Origin: Nitrosomonas sp. Nm51
GTDB taxonomy: Bacteria > Pseudomonadota > Gammaproteobacteria > Burkholderiales > Nitrosomonadaceae
NCBI RefSeq assembly: GCF_900111165.1
Contig: NZ_FOGH01000002.1
Coordinates: 124,001 to 188,000, forward strand
Reading direction: 5' to 3'
DNA: 64,000 nucleotides
In this document: positions 36,510 through 45,616 of the stretch, in pieces
Layout of the letters: each line of letters begins with the position of its first letter
Numbering within the stretch: the stretch's first letter is position 1
The notes under the pieces: model-generated
Databases searched by the model: none
What the model was told of the DNA's origin: nothing
Seen by the model: only the letters and a program-made list of their open reading frames with translations
Translations under genes and position numbers: made by a program

Positions 36510-37919
36510 ATGCCCGCTTCAATATCAACAGAAAAAATGTCGCAAACGGAATTGCGCGCTACAGCCGGTCTGGCTAGTGTTTACGGTTTGCGTATGTTTG
36601 GATTGTTTATTATTCTGCCGGTTTTTACGTTCTATGCAGAACATTTGCCCGACGGGAACAACTATTTGTTGATTGGTATTGCTCTGGGGGCCTATGGTTT
36701 GACTCAGGCGATTCTGCAGATTCCGATGGGCTGGCTGTCCGATCGTATCGGACGCAAACCGGTCATTTATTTAGGCCTGATACTCTTTGCTATTGGCAGT
36801 TTTATTGCCGCTGCGGCAGACGATATTTACTGGGTGATTTTAGGACGCATTATTCAGGGTGCGGGTGCAATTTCAGCTGCAATTATGGCGTTGGCAGCAG
36901 ATCTGACTCGGGAAGAACATCGCACTAAAGCCATGGCAATCATCGGCATGACCATAGGAACAGTTTTCGCCCTATCGCTGATTGTTGCGCCCATATTGAA
37001 TCAATGGATCGGTGTGCCGGGTATTTTTGCGATGACAGGTTTGCTGGCACTGGCTGCTATGTTTGTCGTGAAGAAGCTGATTCCTGATCCTCAAATCAGC
37101 CGTTTTCATTCGGATACGGAAGCGTCGGCAGACAGCTTGGGCAGCGTGTTAAGCAATACTCAGCTTTTGCGTCTAAATTATGGGATTTTTGCACTGCATG
37201 CAACCTTGATGGCGCTCTGGCTGCAAGTGCCGCTAACTTTGCGTGAAGCGGGTATGGCAACAGAAAGTCACTGGCAGGTTTACTTGCCAGTTCTGTTTTT
37301 TTCCATGCTACTTATTATTCCGGTTATCATCTATGGTGAAAAAAAAGCCAAATTAAAGCACGTATTTGTCGCGGCTATTGCGCTGCTGCTATGCGGCCAG
37401 ATCGCCCTGGCAGTAACTGCCGAAACAATCCTGGGCACAGTATTTGCCTTGCTCGTTTTTTTTGCTGCTTTTAATTTACTCGAAGCCAGTCTGCCTTCGC
37501 TGATCTCAAAAATCGCACCTGTTGGCGCCAAAGGTACGGCAATTGGTGTATACAGCAGCACACAGTTTCTTGGTGCGTTTACCGGTGCAGCGGTAGGTGG
37601 TTACTTAATGGAACATCATGGCAACCTTGTTCTCTATGTGTTTTGCAGCGTGCTTTTGGCAATATGGCTAATACTGGCTTACACTATGAAGGCGCCTGCG
37701 GCAGTACGTTCGAAAATGTATCATGTACATGAAATGGGTACAAACAAATCTCAGCAGTTGTCTCAACAACTTGCCGAATTGTCCGGTGTACGGGAAGCGT
37801 TGGTGCTGGGTCAAGAGAGAGTCGCCTATTTGAAAGTCGACATGACAGGTTTTGATGAGGAAAGCGTGAATCAATTGCTGGAAAATAAGGAGGAAGAAAT
37901 AAATGGCATCAGTCAATAA
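36510..37919 (+). CDS. MFS transporter with C-terminal YAM-like domain (YajR group)
   Basis: A 469-residue transporter with 12 hydrophobic segments and MFS motif A ([19 protein letters not shown]). The first helix is [19 protein letters not shown]. After the last helix there is an extra ~65-residue soluble part ([40 protein letters not shown]), a small ferredoxin-like domain as in E. coli YajR. The substrate of the group is not settled. Its 3' end overlaps ssb by 17 bp, and the ssb ribosome binding site (AGGAGGAAG) lies inside it. uvrA is divergent, and the pair MFS-ssb next to uvrA is conserved in many betaproteobacteria. Confidence 0.88.
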   Translation: MPASISTEKMSQTELRATAGLASVYGLRMFGLFIILPVFTFYAEHLPDGNNYLLIGIALGAYGLTQAILQIPMGWLSDRIGRKPVIYLGLILFAIGSFIAAAADDIYWVILGRIIQGAGAISAAIMALAADLTREEHRTKAMAIIGMTIGTVFALSLIVAPILNQWIGVPGIFAMTGLLALAAMFVVKKLIPDPQISRFHSDTEASADSLGSVLSNTQLLRLNYGIFALHATLMALWLQVPLTLREAGMATESHWQVYLPVLFFSMLLIIPVIIYGEKKAKLKHVFVAAIALLLCGQIALAVTAETILGTVFALLVFFAAFNLLEASLPSLISKIAPVGAKGTAIGVYSSTQFLGAFTGAAVGGYLMEHHGNLVLYVFCSVLLAIWLILAYTMKAPAAVRSKMYHVHEMGTNKSQQLSQQLAELSGVREALVLGQERVAYLKVDMTGFDEESVNQLLENKEEEINGISQ

Positions 37920-38352
37920 AGTCATATTGATCGGTAACCTGGGTAGAGATCCCGAAACACGTTACATGTCGAGCGGGGATGCAGTGACCAATATTTCTCT
38001 GGCGACGACTGAAGTATGGAAAGACAAGAATGGTGAGAAACAAGAAAAAACGGAGTGGCATCGCGTTACTTTTTACCGAAAACTAGCTGAAATTGCCGGT
38101 GAATATCTAAAAAAGGGACGCTCGGTTTATGTGGAAGGCAGGCTGGAAACCAGAAAGTGGACCGATAAAAACGGTATGGAACGTTATACGACAGAAATAA
38201 TTGCAACCGACATGAAAATGCTGGGCAGCCGGGCAGGTAGCGACAGTTTCGACTCATCGGACAGCGAGGCCAATGAACCGACTTCCGGACGATCGACATA
38301 CAATAGAAATAATAATGGATTCGACGATATGGAGGATGATATACCGTTTTAG
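37903..38352 (+). CDS. ssb: Single-stranded DNA-binding protein
   Basis: A 149-residue OB-fold protein starting [20 protein letters not shown] with [20 protein letters not shown]. The acidic C-terminal tail ends DDMEDDIPF, the tip that binds partner proteins. AGGAGGAAG lies seven bases before the ATG, inside the preceding MFS gene. It protects single-stranded DNA in replication and repair, matching the uvrA neighbourhood. Confidence 0.97.
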   Translation: MASVNKVILIGNLGRDPETRYMSSGDAVTNISLATTEVWKDKNGEKQEKTEWHRVTFYRKLAEIAGEYLKKGRSVYVEGRLETRKWTDKNGMERYTTEIIATDMKMLGSRAGSDSFDSSDSEANEPTSGRSTYNRNNNGFDDMEDDIPF

Positions 38353-38446
38353 CGTTAACGCCGGTTATCGGAAAACTCAGACATTAACATTGCCAACCTG
38401 CTGTCATGTTCATTATGTATTGTTCAGAATTGTAGCTTGCTTTATT

Positions 38447-38641
38447 TTACTCAGGCAAAAGAAACGGCTCTTTTAATTCAGTGTTACGAAGACTTGCATG
38501 CTGGTCTCCCAAGGAAAATTCTATATTTTCTATTTTTCCTCCAATATTTTCCGCCAGATCACGAAAATCCGTTGCAAGCATTGTCTTAGGCACAATAAAT
38601 GTTTGTCGCTGGCCGGATTTAAAATTAACGCTTATTCTCAT
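38447..38641 (-). CDS. Small conserved hypothetical protein
   Basis: A 64-residue protein starting MRISVNFKSGQRQTFIVP, containing LATDFRDLAENIGGKIENIE and ending LLPE. No membrane segment, no cysteines. It converges with ssb. The composition looks like a genuine soluble beta-rich protein and not an antisense shadow, since nothing else occupies the region. Function unknown. The ribosome binding site is weak (GAGTGCG). Confidence 0.5.
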   Translation of the reverse strand: MRISVNFKSGQRQTFIVPKTMLATDFRDLAENIGGKIENIEFSLGDQHASLRNTELKEPFLLPE

Positions 38642-39084
38642 AGTGTCGCACTCAACATTTTGGGTTAGAAAATTCTGTCTACGACTTAATCAATTGAAAC
38701 TTTAACTCACCAAAATACATTGCCATCTCTAGCCGATTTACGGCTTACTAATACTCTATCAGTATGATATTGCCGGGTTCAGTGAACTTGTCAGTATACA
38801 TGGCAGGACGTGCCTTGCAGGCAATATCATATTGATAGAGTACTGGGCTTGTTTGCTGTAGATTACCCTCATAGGCTATGCAAAAATATTAAGCGATTGG
38901 CATGCGATGCGAAAGCGTTGTCATGTTGTATCAATGTCACTTTTTGGTGTGCCGTGTTCATCGGATATTGAAACCAGCTTGCAGCCGTTTAAAATTTGTT
39001 TTTGGTGATTTTGTTATCGTTTTTTGTCCTGCGCAGACTGATCGAATACGTTATCAGTACATTGTTAATAAATGAAATTTATCA
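38642..39084. other. Intergenic, 443 bp, with a complete MITE-like element
   Basis: Holds the full-length dispersed element at 38750-38844 and about 240 bp of A/T-rich DNA before mtgA. No reading frame is convincing. The spacer probably carries the mtgA promoter and the start region of the small minus-strand gene. Confidence 0.6.
38750..38844. mobile_element. MITE-like element, complete copy (95 bp)
   Basis: Terminal inverted repeats of 25 bp: left 38750-38774 (ends GATATTGCC) and right 38820-38844 (starts GGCAATATC), 23 of 25 positions complementary. The 45-bp interior includes GGGTTCAGTGAACTTG and a small hairpin GGCAGGACGTGCC. It carries no coding capacity. The same unit appears at 55815-55910 (opposite orientation) and 8347-8412, with half copies at 8580, 22210, 48977, 54708 and 56062. 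Confidence 0.8.
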
Positions 39085-39837
39085 ATGAAGAAGAAAAAGA
39101 AAGCAGTAGGAAGAACTGCTGCAGCAACTAAAGCAAGCTTTACTGGGTTTCTCAAGCGCTGGCTCTGGCGTTTGCTTTTATTGGTGATTTATACGTTATT
39201 TTTGTATCAGCTTTGGTTATTCAGTCACGTACTTTACTGGAAACACAACAACCCGCCGAGTAGCGCTTTTATGCAATCTCAGCTAAAAATTCTGCGTGAA
39301 GATAACCCAGCGGCGACTTTACGCCATACATGGGTGCCGTACAGAAAAATTTCTTATGACATGAAACGGGCGATTATTGTTGCGGAAGACAGCAAGTTCC
39401 TCCAGCATGACGGTTTTGACTATGAATCGATTCGAAACGCGTTTAAGAAAAATTTATCGCAGGGTCAAATTACAGTTGGCGGATCGACTGTCAGTCAGCA
39501 ACTGGCTAAAAATCTTTTTCTTTCTGAACAAAGATCACTATGGCGCAAACTGCAAGAGGCCATTATAACGGTAATGCTGGAAACGGTGATGTCCAAGCAG
39601 CGCATTCTGGAAATTTATCTGAATATGATCGAATGGGGTAACGGTGTTTTTGGCGTAGAGGCGGCAGCGCAACATTATTTCGGTCAATCAGCAGCGTCCT
39701 TAACAAAGTACCAGGCGACATACTTAGCGGCTATGGTGACCAATCCGCGTTTTTATGATAAAAATCGAAACTCTCAGCATCTGATGAAAAAGCGGAATGT
39801 ATTGCTCGGCCGGATGCATTCAGCAAAAATACCCTGA
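39085..39837 (+). CDS. mtgA: Monofunctional peptidoglycan glycosyltransferase
   Basis: A GT51 enzyme of 250 residues that polymerises lipid II into glycan strands without a transpeptidase domain. A basic N-terminus and one membrane helix (RLLLLVIYTLFLYQLWLFS) precede the catalytic domain. Motif 1 is AIIVAEDSKFLQHDGFDY with the catalytic glutamate. GGSTVSQQLAKNLFLSEQRS, LEIYLNMIEWGNGVFGVEAA and ATYLAAMVTNPRFYD follow in order. It is preceded by the repeat-bearing spacer and followed by mgtE. Confidence 0.95.
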   Translation: MKKKKKAVGRTAAATKASFTGFLKRWLWRLLLLVIYTLFLYQLWLFSHVLYWKHNNPPSSAFMQSQLKILREDNPAATLRHTWVPYRKISYDMKRAIIVAEDSKFLQHDGFDYESIRNAFKKNLSQGQITVGGSTVSQQLAKNLFLSEQRSLWRKLQEAIITVMLETVMSKQRILEIYLNMIEWGNGVFGVEAAAQHYFGQSAASLTKYQATYLAAMVTNPRFYDKNRNSQHLMKKRNVLLGRMHSAKIP

Positions 39838-39993
39838 ATCCCATAATGAATTAAATCCAACTGCATAACCACTATTTTATCTGTTTATGCTGGGATATGG
39901 CCCATAAATAGTGAAATGTTTGTAGTTATTTTTTCTGTAAAACCGTTTTGCTTCTTCCCTGTGATGACTGTAATAACAATGGGTTAATTTGCC

Positions 39994-41436
39994 ATGACTG
40001 ATGAAACTAATAATGAAGAAAATGAAAAGCTGCATACTCAGTTTCAGCGGATTGTTACGTTATTGAACAAATACAGGCTGCTGCAGGGTTTTGTCAATCT
40101 GCAGAACGAGACAAGCGGTGTACTGAAAGAATCAGCCATCCAAAAAGAAAATCTGCAAGAATTGCAACGGCTGGTAGACAAGCTGCATCCGGCAGATATC
40201 GCGAATCTCCTGGAGTCCCTGCCGTTGGAGGACAGGTTGTTGATCTGGGGACTGGTCAGGCCGGAGTACGATGGGGATGTATTGCTGGAAGCATCTGATG
40301 CAGTACGGGAAACGCTGATTACGGATATGGGTGCGCACGAGCTGGTAGCAGCCGCCGAGCAGTTGGATGCCGATGAAATCGCCGATTTAGCGCCTGATTT
40401 GCCTCAGGATGTCATGGAAGATGTGTTCCGCTCACTCCCGATTGCAGAACGTGAACAGCTGCGTGCCGCCATGTCATATCCGGAAGACGCCGTAGGTGCA
40501 TTGATGGACTTTGATGTGATTACGGTGCGCGAGGATGTGCGTCTGGAAGTTGTATTACGTTATTTGCGCCGTCTTGACGAGCTGCCTGATCATACGGATC
40601 AGTTGTTTGTAGTCGACAGAGATGAGCATTTAAAAGGTGTGCTGCTGATTAACCGGATACTTGTCAGCGATCCCGAAATGCTGGTTGCCGAGGCCATGAC
40701 CAAGGAAATGATTACGCTTCGTCCGGACGATAAGGCACAGGACGCTGCGCACGCGTTTGAGCGCTATGATCTGGTTTCTGCTTCAATCATTGATTATGAT
40801 AAAAAACTGCTTGGCCGTGTTACCGTAAATTCAGTGATTGATTTTATTCGCGACAAGGCGGAAAACGAGGCGCTGAATCTTGCCGGTTTGCGCGAAGAGG
40901 AAGATCTTTTTGCGCCGGTGTTGAGAAGCGTGAGAAACCGTTGGATATGGCTTGCTATTAACCTGGTTACCGCATTCGTTGCTTCGCGCGTGATTGGATT
41001 GTTTGAGGATTCGATAGAAAAGCTGGTTGCGTTAGCAGCACTCATGCCCATTATTGCTGGTATAGGAGGAAACTCCGGCAACCAGACGATTACCATGATC
41101 GTGCGTGCGCTTGCATTGGAACAAATTAAACCCGGCAGCACCTTAAAACTGATCGGTAAGGAGATTGGTGTCAGCATCGTAAATGGCCTCATATGGGGTG
41201 CTGTAGTCGGTCTGTTTACATATGCTATTTATCAAAACGTTGAGCTGGGCCTTGTAATGATGCTGGCAATGCTGTTGAATCTGTTGCTTGCTGCGCTGCT
41301 AGGCGTATTAATACCGCTTACCTTAAAAAAGCTTGACCGTGATCCCGCTTTGGGTTCAAGCGTCATGATTACTGCGGTGACTGATAGCGGTGGTTTTTTT
41401 ATTTTTCTAAGCCTGGCTACGTTGTTTTTGCTATAA
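39994..41436 (+). CDS. mgtE: MgtE-type magnesium transporter
   Basis: A 480-residue magnesium channel. The cytosolic N domain is at about residues 60-160 (LHPADIANLLESLPLEDRL, DLPQDVMEDVFRSLP). Two CBS domains follow (VGALMDFDVITVREDV and VAEAMTKEMITLRPDDKAQD). The membrane part holds the signature ALMPIIAGIGGNSGNQTITM and five helices to the C-terminus, including the ion-selectivity region. Length and order are canonical. A likely terminator lies 65 bp after the stop. Confidence 0.95.
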   Translation: MTDETNNEENEKLHTQFQRIVTLLNKYRLLQGFVNLQNETSGVLKESAIQKENLQELQRLVDKLHPADIANLLESLPLEDRLLIWGLVRPEYDGDVLLEASDAVRETLITDMGAHELVAAAEQLDADEIADLAPDLPQDVMEDVFRSLPIAEREQLRAAMSYPEDAVGALMDFDVITVREDVRLEVVLRYLRRLDELPDHTDQLFVVDRDEHLKGVLLINRILVSDPEMLVAEAMTKEMITLRPDDKAQDAAHAFERYDLVSASIIDYDKKLLGRVTVNSVIDFIRDKAENEALNLAGLREEEDLFAPVLRSVRNRWIWLAINLVTAFVASRVIGLFEDSIEKLVALAALMPIIAGIGGNSGNQTITMIVRALALEQIKPGSTLKLIGKEIGVSIVNGLIWGAVVGLFTYAIYQNVELGLVMMLAMLLNLLLAALLGVLIPLTLKKLDRDPALGSSVMITAVTDSGGFFIFLSLATLFLL

Positions 41437-41899
41437 GTGTGTCAATGCTGATTGAATCAAATTACTTACGAAAACGCGATAGTATTCGAAGCAGTTTAAT
41501 AAAACCCGCTCACTTGGGTTTTGTGTGATACCACTTTGAATTCGTTTGTTACTTGACGAGTATAGCGTGCCTGTCTAACAAATAGCTCAAAAACGGATTT
41601 GTAGTTGATTACATCGTCATCTGCCGGGTACAAAACCTGTCGATCTATGTGTGTGTTTTTTGGGTTGCTTCAATGTGCGGTGGAAAAGCCTGTTGCAAAA
41701 GACCATCAATCCACTTACGTAAAGACGCTCGTTTACTGTCATACCCACATATTTCTTTTCCACCGCTTCAACCGACGGTTTGGATGATGAAAAAATCTGT
41801 TACATTTACGTTTTGCGGATCAATTATAAGCAAGTAGCCTGGATAAGTTTACGCCATCCAGGAACCACAGTACCGATCGAAGGCTGGGAATTGGTAAAA
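41437..41899. other. Intergenic DNA before the transposase remnants
   Basis: Contains the probable mgtE terminator (41501-41522). The rest has short open frames with no recognisable similarity and leads into the decayed Y1 transposase gene. I see no promoter or RNA signal I could defend. Confidence 0.5.
41501..41522 (+). terminator. Probable terminator of mgtE
   Basis: AAAACCC (41501-41507) and GGGTTTT (41516-41522) form a 7-bp stem with an 8-nt loop; the terminal Ts of the stem act as the T-tract. Confidence 0.6.
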
Positions 41900-42378
41900 T
41901 GACAAGGCCGTTAAGAATAGAATTGGTCGACGAGGTATAACACGTGACTTTCCGCGGAGACCGCAGGGAGGGCATTTATCAGGGCGATGCGAATCGAATC
42001 AATTGGCTGGCGTTGTTCGTCTAGCTGCAAACGATTCAATTGGGAGTGTCATACGTATTGTTGTTTGATGGACCAGTATTGGGGGCAACCTGCGCGGGCA
42101 GATTTATCTTGGTCGAGGCGAATTTATCCAAAAGATGCAGCAACCTATGCGAACCGACAACGATACCGGTGAATTTTCCCGGGCGCAGAGAAAGGCAACG
42201 GCCAAACCGCTTTCCGGTTTTCATCGTTTAATAACAGAAACGAGGGAGTAACAGCAGTCTATCAAACGGGCGACTATACGATGAAAGCCATTGCGGGAGA
42301 ATTTGGCGTGCATTGAGCGATGGTTGGCTGGATAGTCAAAAAAGTGGAGTTGAGTTGTTGCTTTGCAAGACCTGACAC
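41900..42378 (+). pseudogene. REP-associated (Y1, IS200-like) transposase, decayed
   Basis: Family features appear in order but in different frames. MTRPLRIELVDEVY starts at 41900; HVTFRGDRREGIYQGD is in the next frame from 41941; KRFNWECHTYCCLMDQY follows, then LRGQIYLGRGEFIQKMQQ from about 42093. RAQRKATAKPL and YQTGDYTMKAIAGEFGVH come next, then a TGA, and WIVKKVELSCCFARPDT ends it. The HUH histidines after LMDN and the catalytic tyrosine region are missing, so a central deletion has occurred. Such RAYT proteins mobilise REP palindromes. At least three frameshifts, one deletion and one in-frame stop make it non-functional. Confidence 0.8.
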
Positions 42379-42486
42379 TTGCGATTGGTAGTATTCGATG
42401 ATCTGCTCGACGGTGAGATCAAGATCAGTGGTAAAGAATGCAACCATTGTAATTTTCGGCAGGCCCAGACGACCCGCACGGCACAT
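42370..42486 (-). pseudogene. DDE transposase fragment (IS4-like), decayed
   Basis: On the minus strand, LKCAVRVVWA then, after a frameshift, FFTTDLDLTVEQIIEYYQ. This is the region of DDE transposases just before the catalytic glutamate, whose family pattern is FSTDLDLSAEQIIEYYGAR. The reading is cut off where it meets the end of the Y1 transposase remnant, so one element probably inserted into or recombined with the other. No start, catalytic aspartates or terminal repeats are visible. Confidence 0.6.
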
Positions 42487-42520
42487 TTGAGTTTTTCAAC
42501 ATACAGATATGATCGTAAGC

Positions 42521-43600
42521 TTAGGGAGAATTCAAGGTAGCCTGTTTTGTCTTATTGCAATTGCTGGCTGCAGGATCCGGTAATACCAAACGTTCCATCA
42601 GATAGCACAGGCAATCCTGATGAATTACCTGAATGTTGCGTGTCAGCATCGAGGGCATCACCGGCCGGCTGATTCTGAGCGCATTACCATCCAGATGAAA
42701 ATATCGATCGGATACTTCATGGTCTTGTTCGTCTGCAGTTCTCAGAACAAGTTCGCGTTGATCCTTCTGCCAGCCAATCAGTGTATTAAACGGCAATTCC
42801 CGGAAGTTCAGATGATCAATATTGTCGATCAGGCGCAAATCCAGTTCGTCTTCCTGAAATCCTACGGTCATGCCGGGTGCGATGCGTACTATGGCAACCG
42901 TATGAAATAATTCAATATCATTTTTGGCAACTTCGTGGGCAGGTATCTCAGACAGATTCAGACAAGCCGTCAGATACTCAATGGCGTGCGCCTCGCCCCG
43001 CGGGTTGTTTGGCTGCCCGCACTCGAGCGTTACTGAAGGGGCGAGTCTGGAGAATGCAAGCGACAAAACACCTTGCGGACGCGTGAAATAAATAACTATC
43101 CGGCCAAACAGCATTGCCAAGTGTAAGAAAGGTGTTTCCAGCTTGTTGACACAGGCATAATGCGGATTCAGGCCCGTGTTATTGTGTACATCCACGCAGG
43201 CAAACAAGCCGGCTCCTGCCATTGTTTCGAAGACCTGTTGAGCCATGCGGTATTCCGGCGTACTGTCGGCATCTTTCACTGAATTGCCGGTGTCGAACTG
43301 CCAGATGCGATTGAAATCCGGTTGATGTTCCAGATGTCTTTGATGAAATTGTGCCGCCTCGATATTGCCTACAAACAATGATAGTGACCGGGGCAGTTCT
43401 TTGTTCTGATAACGATACAGGATATCGCGAATTGCGTTCCAGCCGACGGGTTCGTTGCCGTGCAATAATACTGAAATGAAAAGCGGCGGCGTATGCCGTC
43501 CGGGCAGCCGGAATAAAGTGGGGCCGTTCAGTTGTTTGTACAGTTCATGGGCCTGCAGGTTTAGCAAACCCTCGGGTATATCCTGCCGTATCGTCAACAT
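42521..43600 (-). CDS. Succinylglutamate desuccinylase/aspartoacylase-family hydrolase
   Basis: A zinc-dependent M14-like hydrolase of 359 residues. Metal ligands are in FISVLLHGNEPVGWNAIRD (HxxE) and FACVDVHNNTGLNPHYACVN (histidine). The SVTLECGQPNNPRGEAHAIE segment carries the likely catalytic glutamate. Related proteins remove acyl groups from amino acids. The true substrate is unknown. The gene downstream of the GCS2-type ligase is on the same strand with 145 bp between, suggesting that a ligase makes and a hydrolase trims the same type of amide. This pairing is inference. Confidence 0.75.
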   Translation of the reverse strand: MLTIRQDIPEGLLNLQAHELYKQLNGPTLFRLPGRHTPPLFISVLLHGNEPVGWNAIRDILYRYQNKELPRSLSLFVGNIEAAQFHQRHLEHQPDFNRIWQFDTGNSVKDADSTPEYRMAQQVFETMAGAGLFACVDVHNNTGLNPHYACVNKLETPFLHLAMLFGRIVIYFTRPQGVLSLAFSRLAPSVTLECGQPNNPRGEAHAIEYLTACLNLSEIPAHEVAKNDIELFHTVAIVRIAPGMTVGFQEDELDLRLIDNIDHLNFRELPFNTLIGWQKDQRELVLRTADEQDHEVSDRYFHLDGNALRISRPVMPSMLTRNIQVIHQDCLCYLMERLVLPDPAASNCNKTKQATLNSP

Positions 43601-43745
43601 TGTGTTCCTTCTCTGGTGACACTCCCTAATGAAGATTTGATTGGTTTTTCAATATTACAGTCAAATTATTTTCCGCGATAAGGGTTTATATTTTCTTGTT
43701 GGGAATCCAGAAAGGCCAGCGATGCTGAATTAATTTTAAAAGCAG

Positions 43746-45185
43746 CTAAACCGGCCACTCATGCACCGGCATGCCACTTTGCTGCAGCTTTGCATACCTT
43801 GCTGTCAACGTCTGCATATCGTAATGATGGCTGGCGGCATAACGCTGCTGCCAATTGGTGCCAGTCTGGCCGCTTTTGACGCGCTGCGCAATAATGCCAA
43901 GATAGTATTGAATATCCTGACTGTTGATTTCAAGTTGTTCAAGGCCGGAACGCGCCAGCGGAATAAGTTGCTCCAATAAAAGCGCTTGTGCATTAATATG
44001 CTTGTCGCCGAGCCAGTGCAAGTCTGCTGTCAATCCAAGGCGCGCTGCCCGATAAAAATTATGCCGCGCATGATTGAAAATTAATTCAAGTTCGGGTGGC
44101 TGCTGCCGCTCAATTAGGCTTTTTACAGCGCCAGTAAACAGCACCGCATTTGCCACAATATCGACAACACTGGGGCCGGCAGAGATTACCCTGTGTTCAA
44201 TTCGTAAATGCGGTTCACCTTGCTCATCAAAGCCAATCAGCGGGCGGTTCCAACGCCATATAGTGCCGTTATGCAATCGCAGGTGTGCCATTTTTTCCGG
44301 CGGATCATCAAATAAAACGGGAAGAATTGCCGGAAAATGTTCATAATTTTCCTGAAAACATTCCATTAACGAATCTCTGGCATATCCGGTGCCAAAAAAT
44401 ACACGTTTCAAATCACCTTCGACATCGATTCGCTGCCCATGCCCGCCAATGGAAACTGCCTGCTCAAATAATGGAATCCGGGTTTCCTCCCACAAGCGTT
44501 TGCCGAATAGAAACGGCGCATTCCCGGTTGCTGCAACCATGGGACCGGATAAAATAATTGCCGCGTTGTAGTAACGTGTTGCCAGGTTCAGCGGAACCTG
44601 CAAGTGCAACTGAAAAGAAGTCGCTGCCGCTTCAAGCATTACATCATCATGCTGCATGCGCAGAAGTTCGTCGCCTTTAATATTAATATGCAAAGGCTTG
44701 CCTTGTCTTAATCGCAGTACTTGTTCGTTCAATGCCCGATAACGCGGCGAATTGGACATGTTCTGCAGTGACAGGTCCGTCTCCCTGACCGTCGGTAAAA
44801 TACCGATAGTCAGCATATCTGAGCCAAGCAACTGTGCCTGCCGGCGGCAAAGGTCACAAATCTGATTTAGATTGTGTTGCATATCACTGAACACATTTCC
44901 ACTCAAATGTTGCGGCAGGCTGTTTAATTCAATGTTAAAGCTGGCGAGCTCCGGAACTACCAATGGATGATTCAGCATTTTTAGAAACTGCTCATTTACC
45001 GGCGAAGGCAGACTGTTTTTGTCAATCAGCCATGCCTCGAGCTCATATCCAAACATTCTCTGTTCATGCGCGAATCTTTCTTGCGAGAACCATTGGTGCA
45101 TGATGTCCGTCTCATGTTCGAGCCGCGCATCAAATTGTTTCAGGTCTTCAAGATTGAAATGATCCGACGGTATTTCGTTACCCAT
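43746..45185 (-). CDS. GCS2-type glutamate-cysteine ligase-like carboxylate-amine ligase
   Basis: A 479-residue glutamine-synthetase-fold amidoligase. It starts MGNEIPSDHFNLEDLKQFD; an upstream TTG/ATG extension to 45260 is less likely. GYELEAWLIDKNSLPSPV is the metal/glutamate site and FNIELNSLPQHLSGN follows. The C-terminal block LHNGTIWRWNRPLIGFD and IEHRVISAGPSVVDIVANAV are typical of the GCS2 family. It could make gamma-glutamylcysteine, but many members join other amino acids. No glutathione synthetase gene is adjacent. The aspartoacylase-like hydrolase gene is next downstream. Confidence 0.8.
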   Translation of the reverse strand: MGNEIPSDHFNLEDLKQFDARLEHETDIMHQWFSQERFAHEQRMFGYELEAWLIDKNSLPSPVNEQFLKMLNHPLVVPELASFNIELNSLPQHLSGNVFSDMQHNLNQICDLCRRQAQLLGSDMLTIGILPTVRETDLSLQNMSNSPRYRALNEQVLRLRQGKPLHINIKGDELLRMQHDDVMLEAAATSFQLHLQVPLNLATRYYNAAIILSGPMVAATGNAPFLFGKRLWEETRIPLFEQAVSIGGHGQRIDVEGDLKRVFFGTGYARDSLMECFQENYEHFPAILPVLFDDPPEKMAHLRLHNGTIWRWNRPLIGFDEQGEPHLRIEHRVISAGPSVVDIVANAVLFTGAVKSLIERQQPPELELIFNHARHNFYRAARLGLTADLHWLGDKHINAQALLLEQLIPLARSGLEQLEINSQDIQYYLGIIAQRVKSGQTGTNWQQRYAASHHYDMQTLTARYAKLQQSGMPVHEWPV

Positions 45186-45616
45186 AATTATTATTGCAAG
45201 TTTTTTAGGCAGTTGCCTGTTGCTTATTGCCGGGGCAAGGCCTGTTTCCAGTTCGAGCAATTTAATCCGTTGCTCTTATCCTTTGCGGTGACCGGCCAAA
45301 TAGAACATATTAGAACAACTGCAAGCGCTTCATTCCATGCATTTATCATTAAATTAAACATAGTGGAGGATGTCTGTTCATCATCATACAACTTTTGGCG
45401 CAAATTTGTCGAAATCATAAAAACAAGAGTTTTAGGTCGCTTGAGGCCGTTCTCCACAATTCTCATCAACGTAATTGAAGGGCAGGGTGCTTTAAAAACC
45501 GGCAAGTGGTAGATCCGTGGGTGCAAACTGTACGTTCGTCAGAATCCATGAAAACCAACAGGCATCATCATTACAGGCCAAAATCCAATGTACTGGCGCA
45601 CTATTGGGTTAAAGAC
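45186..45616. other. Intergenic, 431 bp
   Basis: Spacer between the ligase gene and the TPR-protein gene, both on the minus strand. No reading frame here resembles a known protein, and no repeat copy was found. It must hold the ligase promoter and the end of the TPR transcript. Confidence 0.4.

Noticed and set aside
45066..45512. A 148-codon plus-strand frame over the start of the GCS2-type ligase
   Set aside because: Mostly antisense to the ligase gene and its spacer; no signal peptide, domain or plausible start context.
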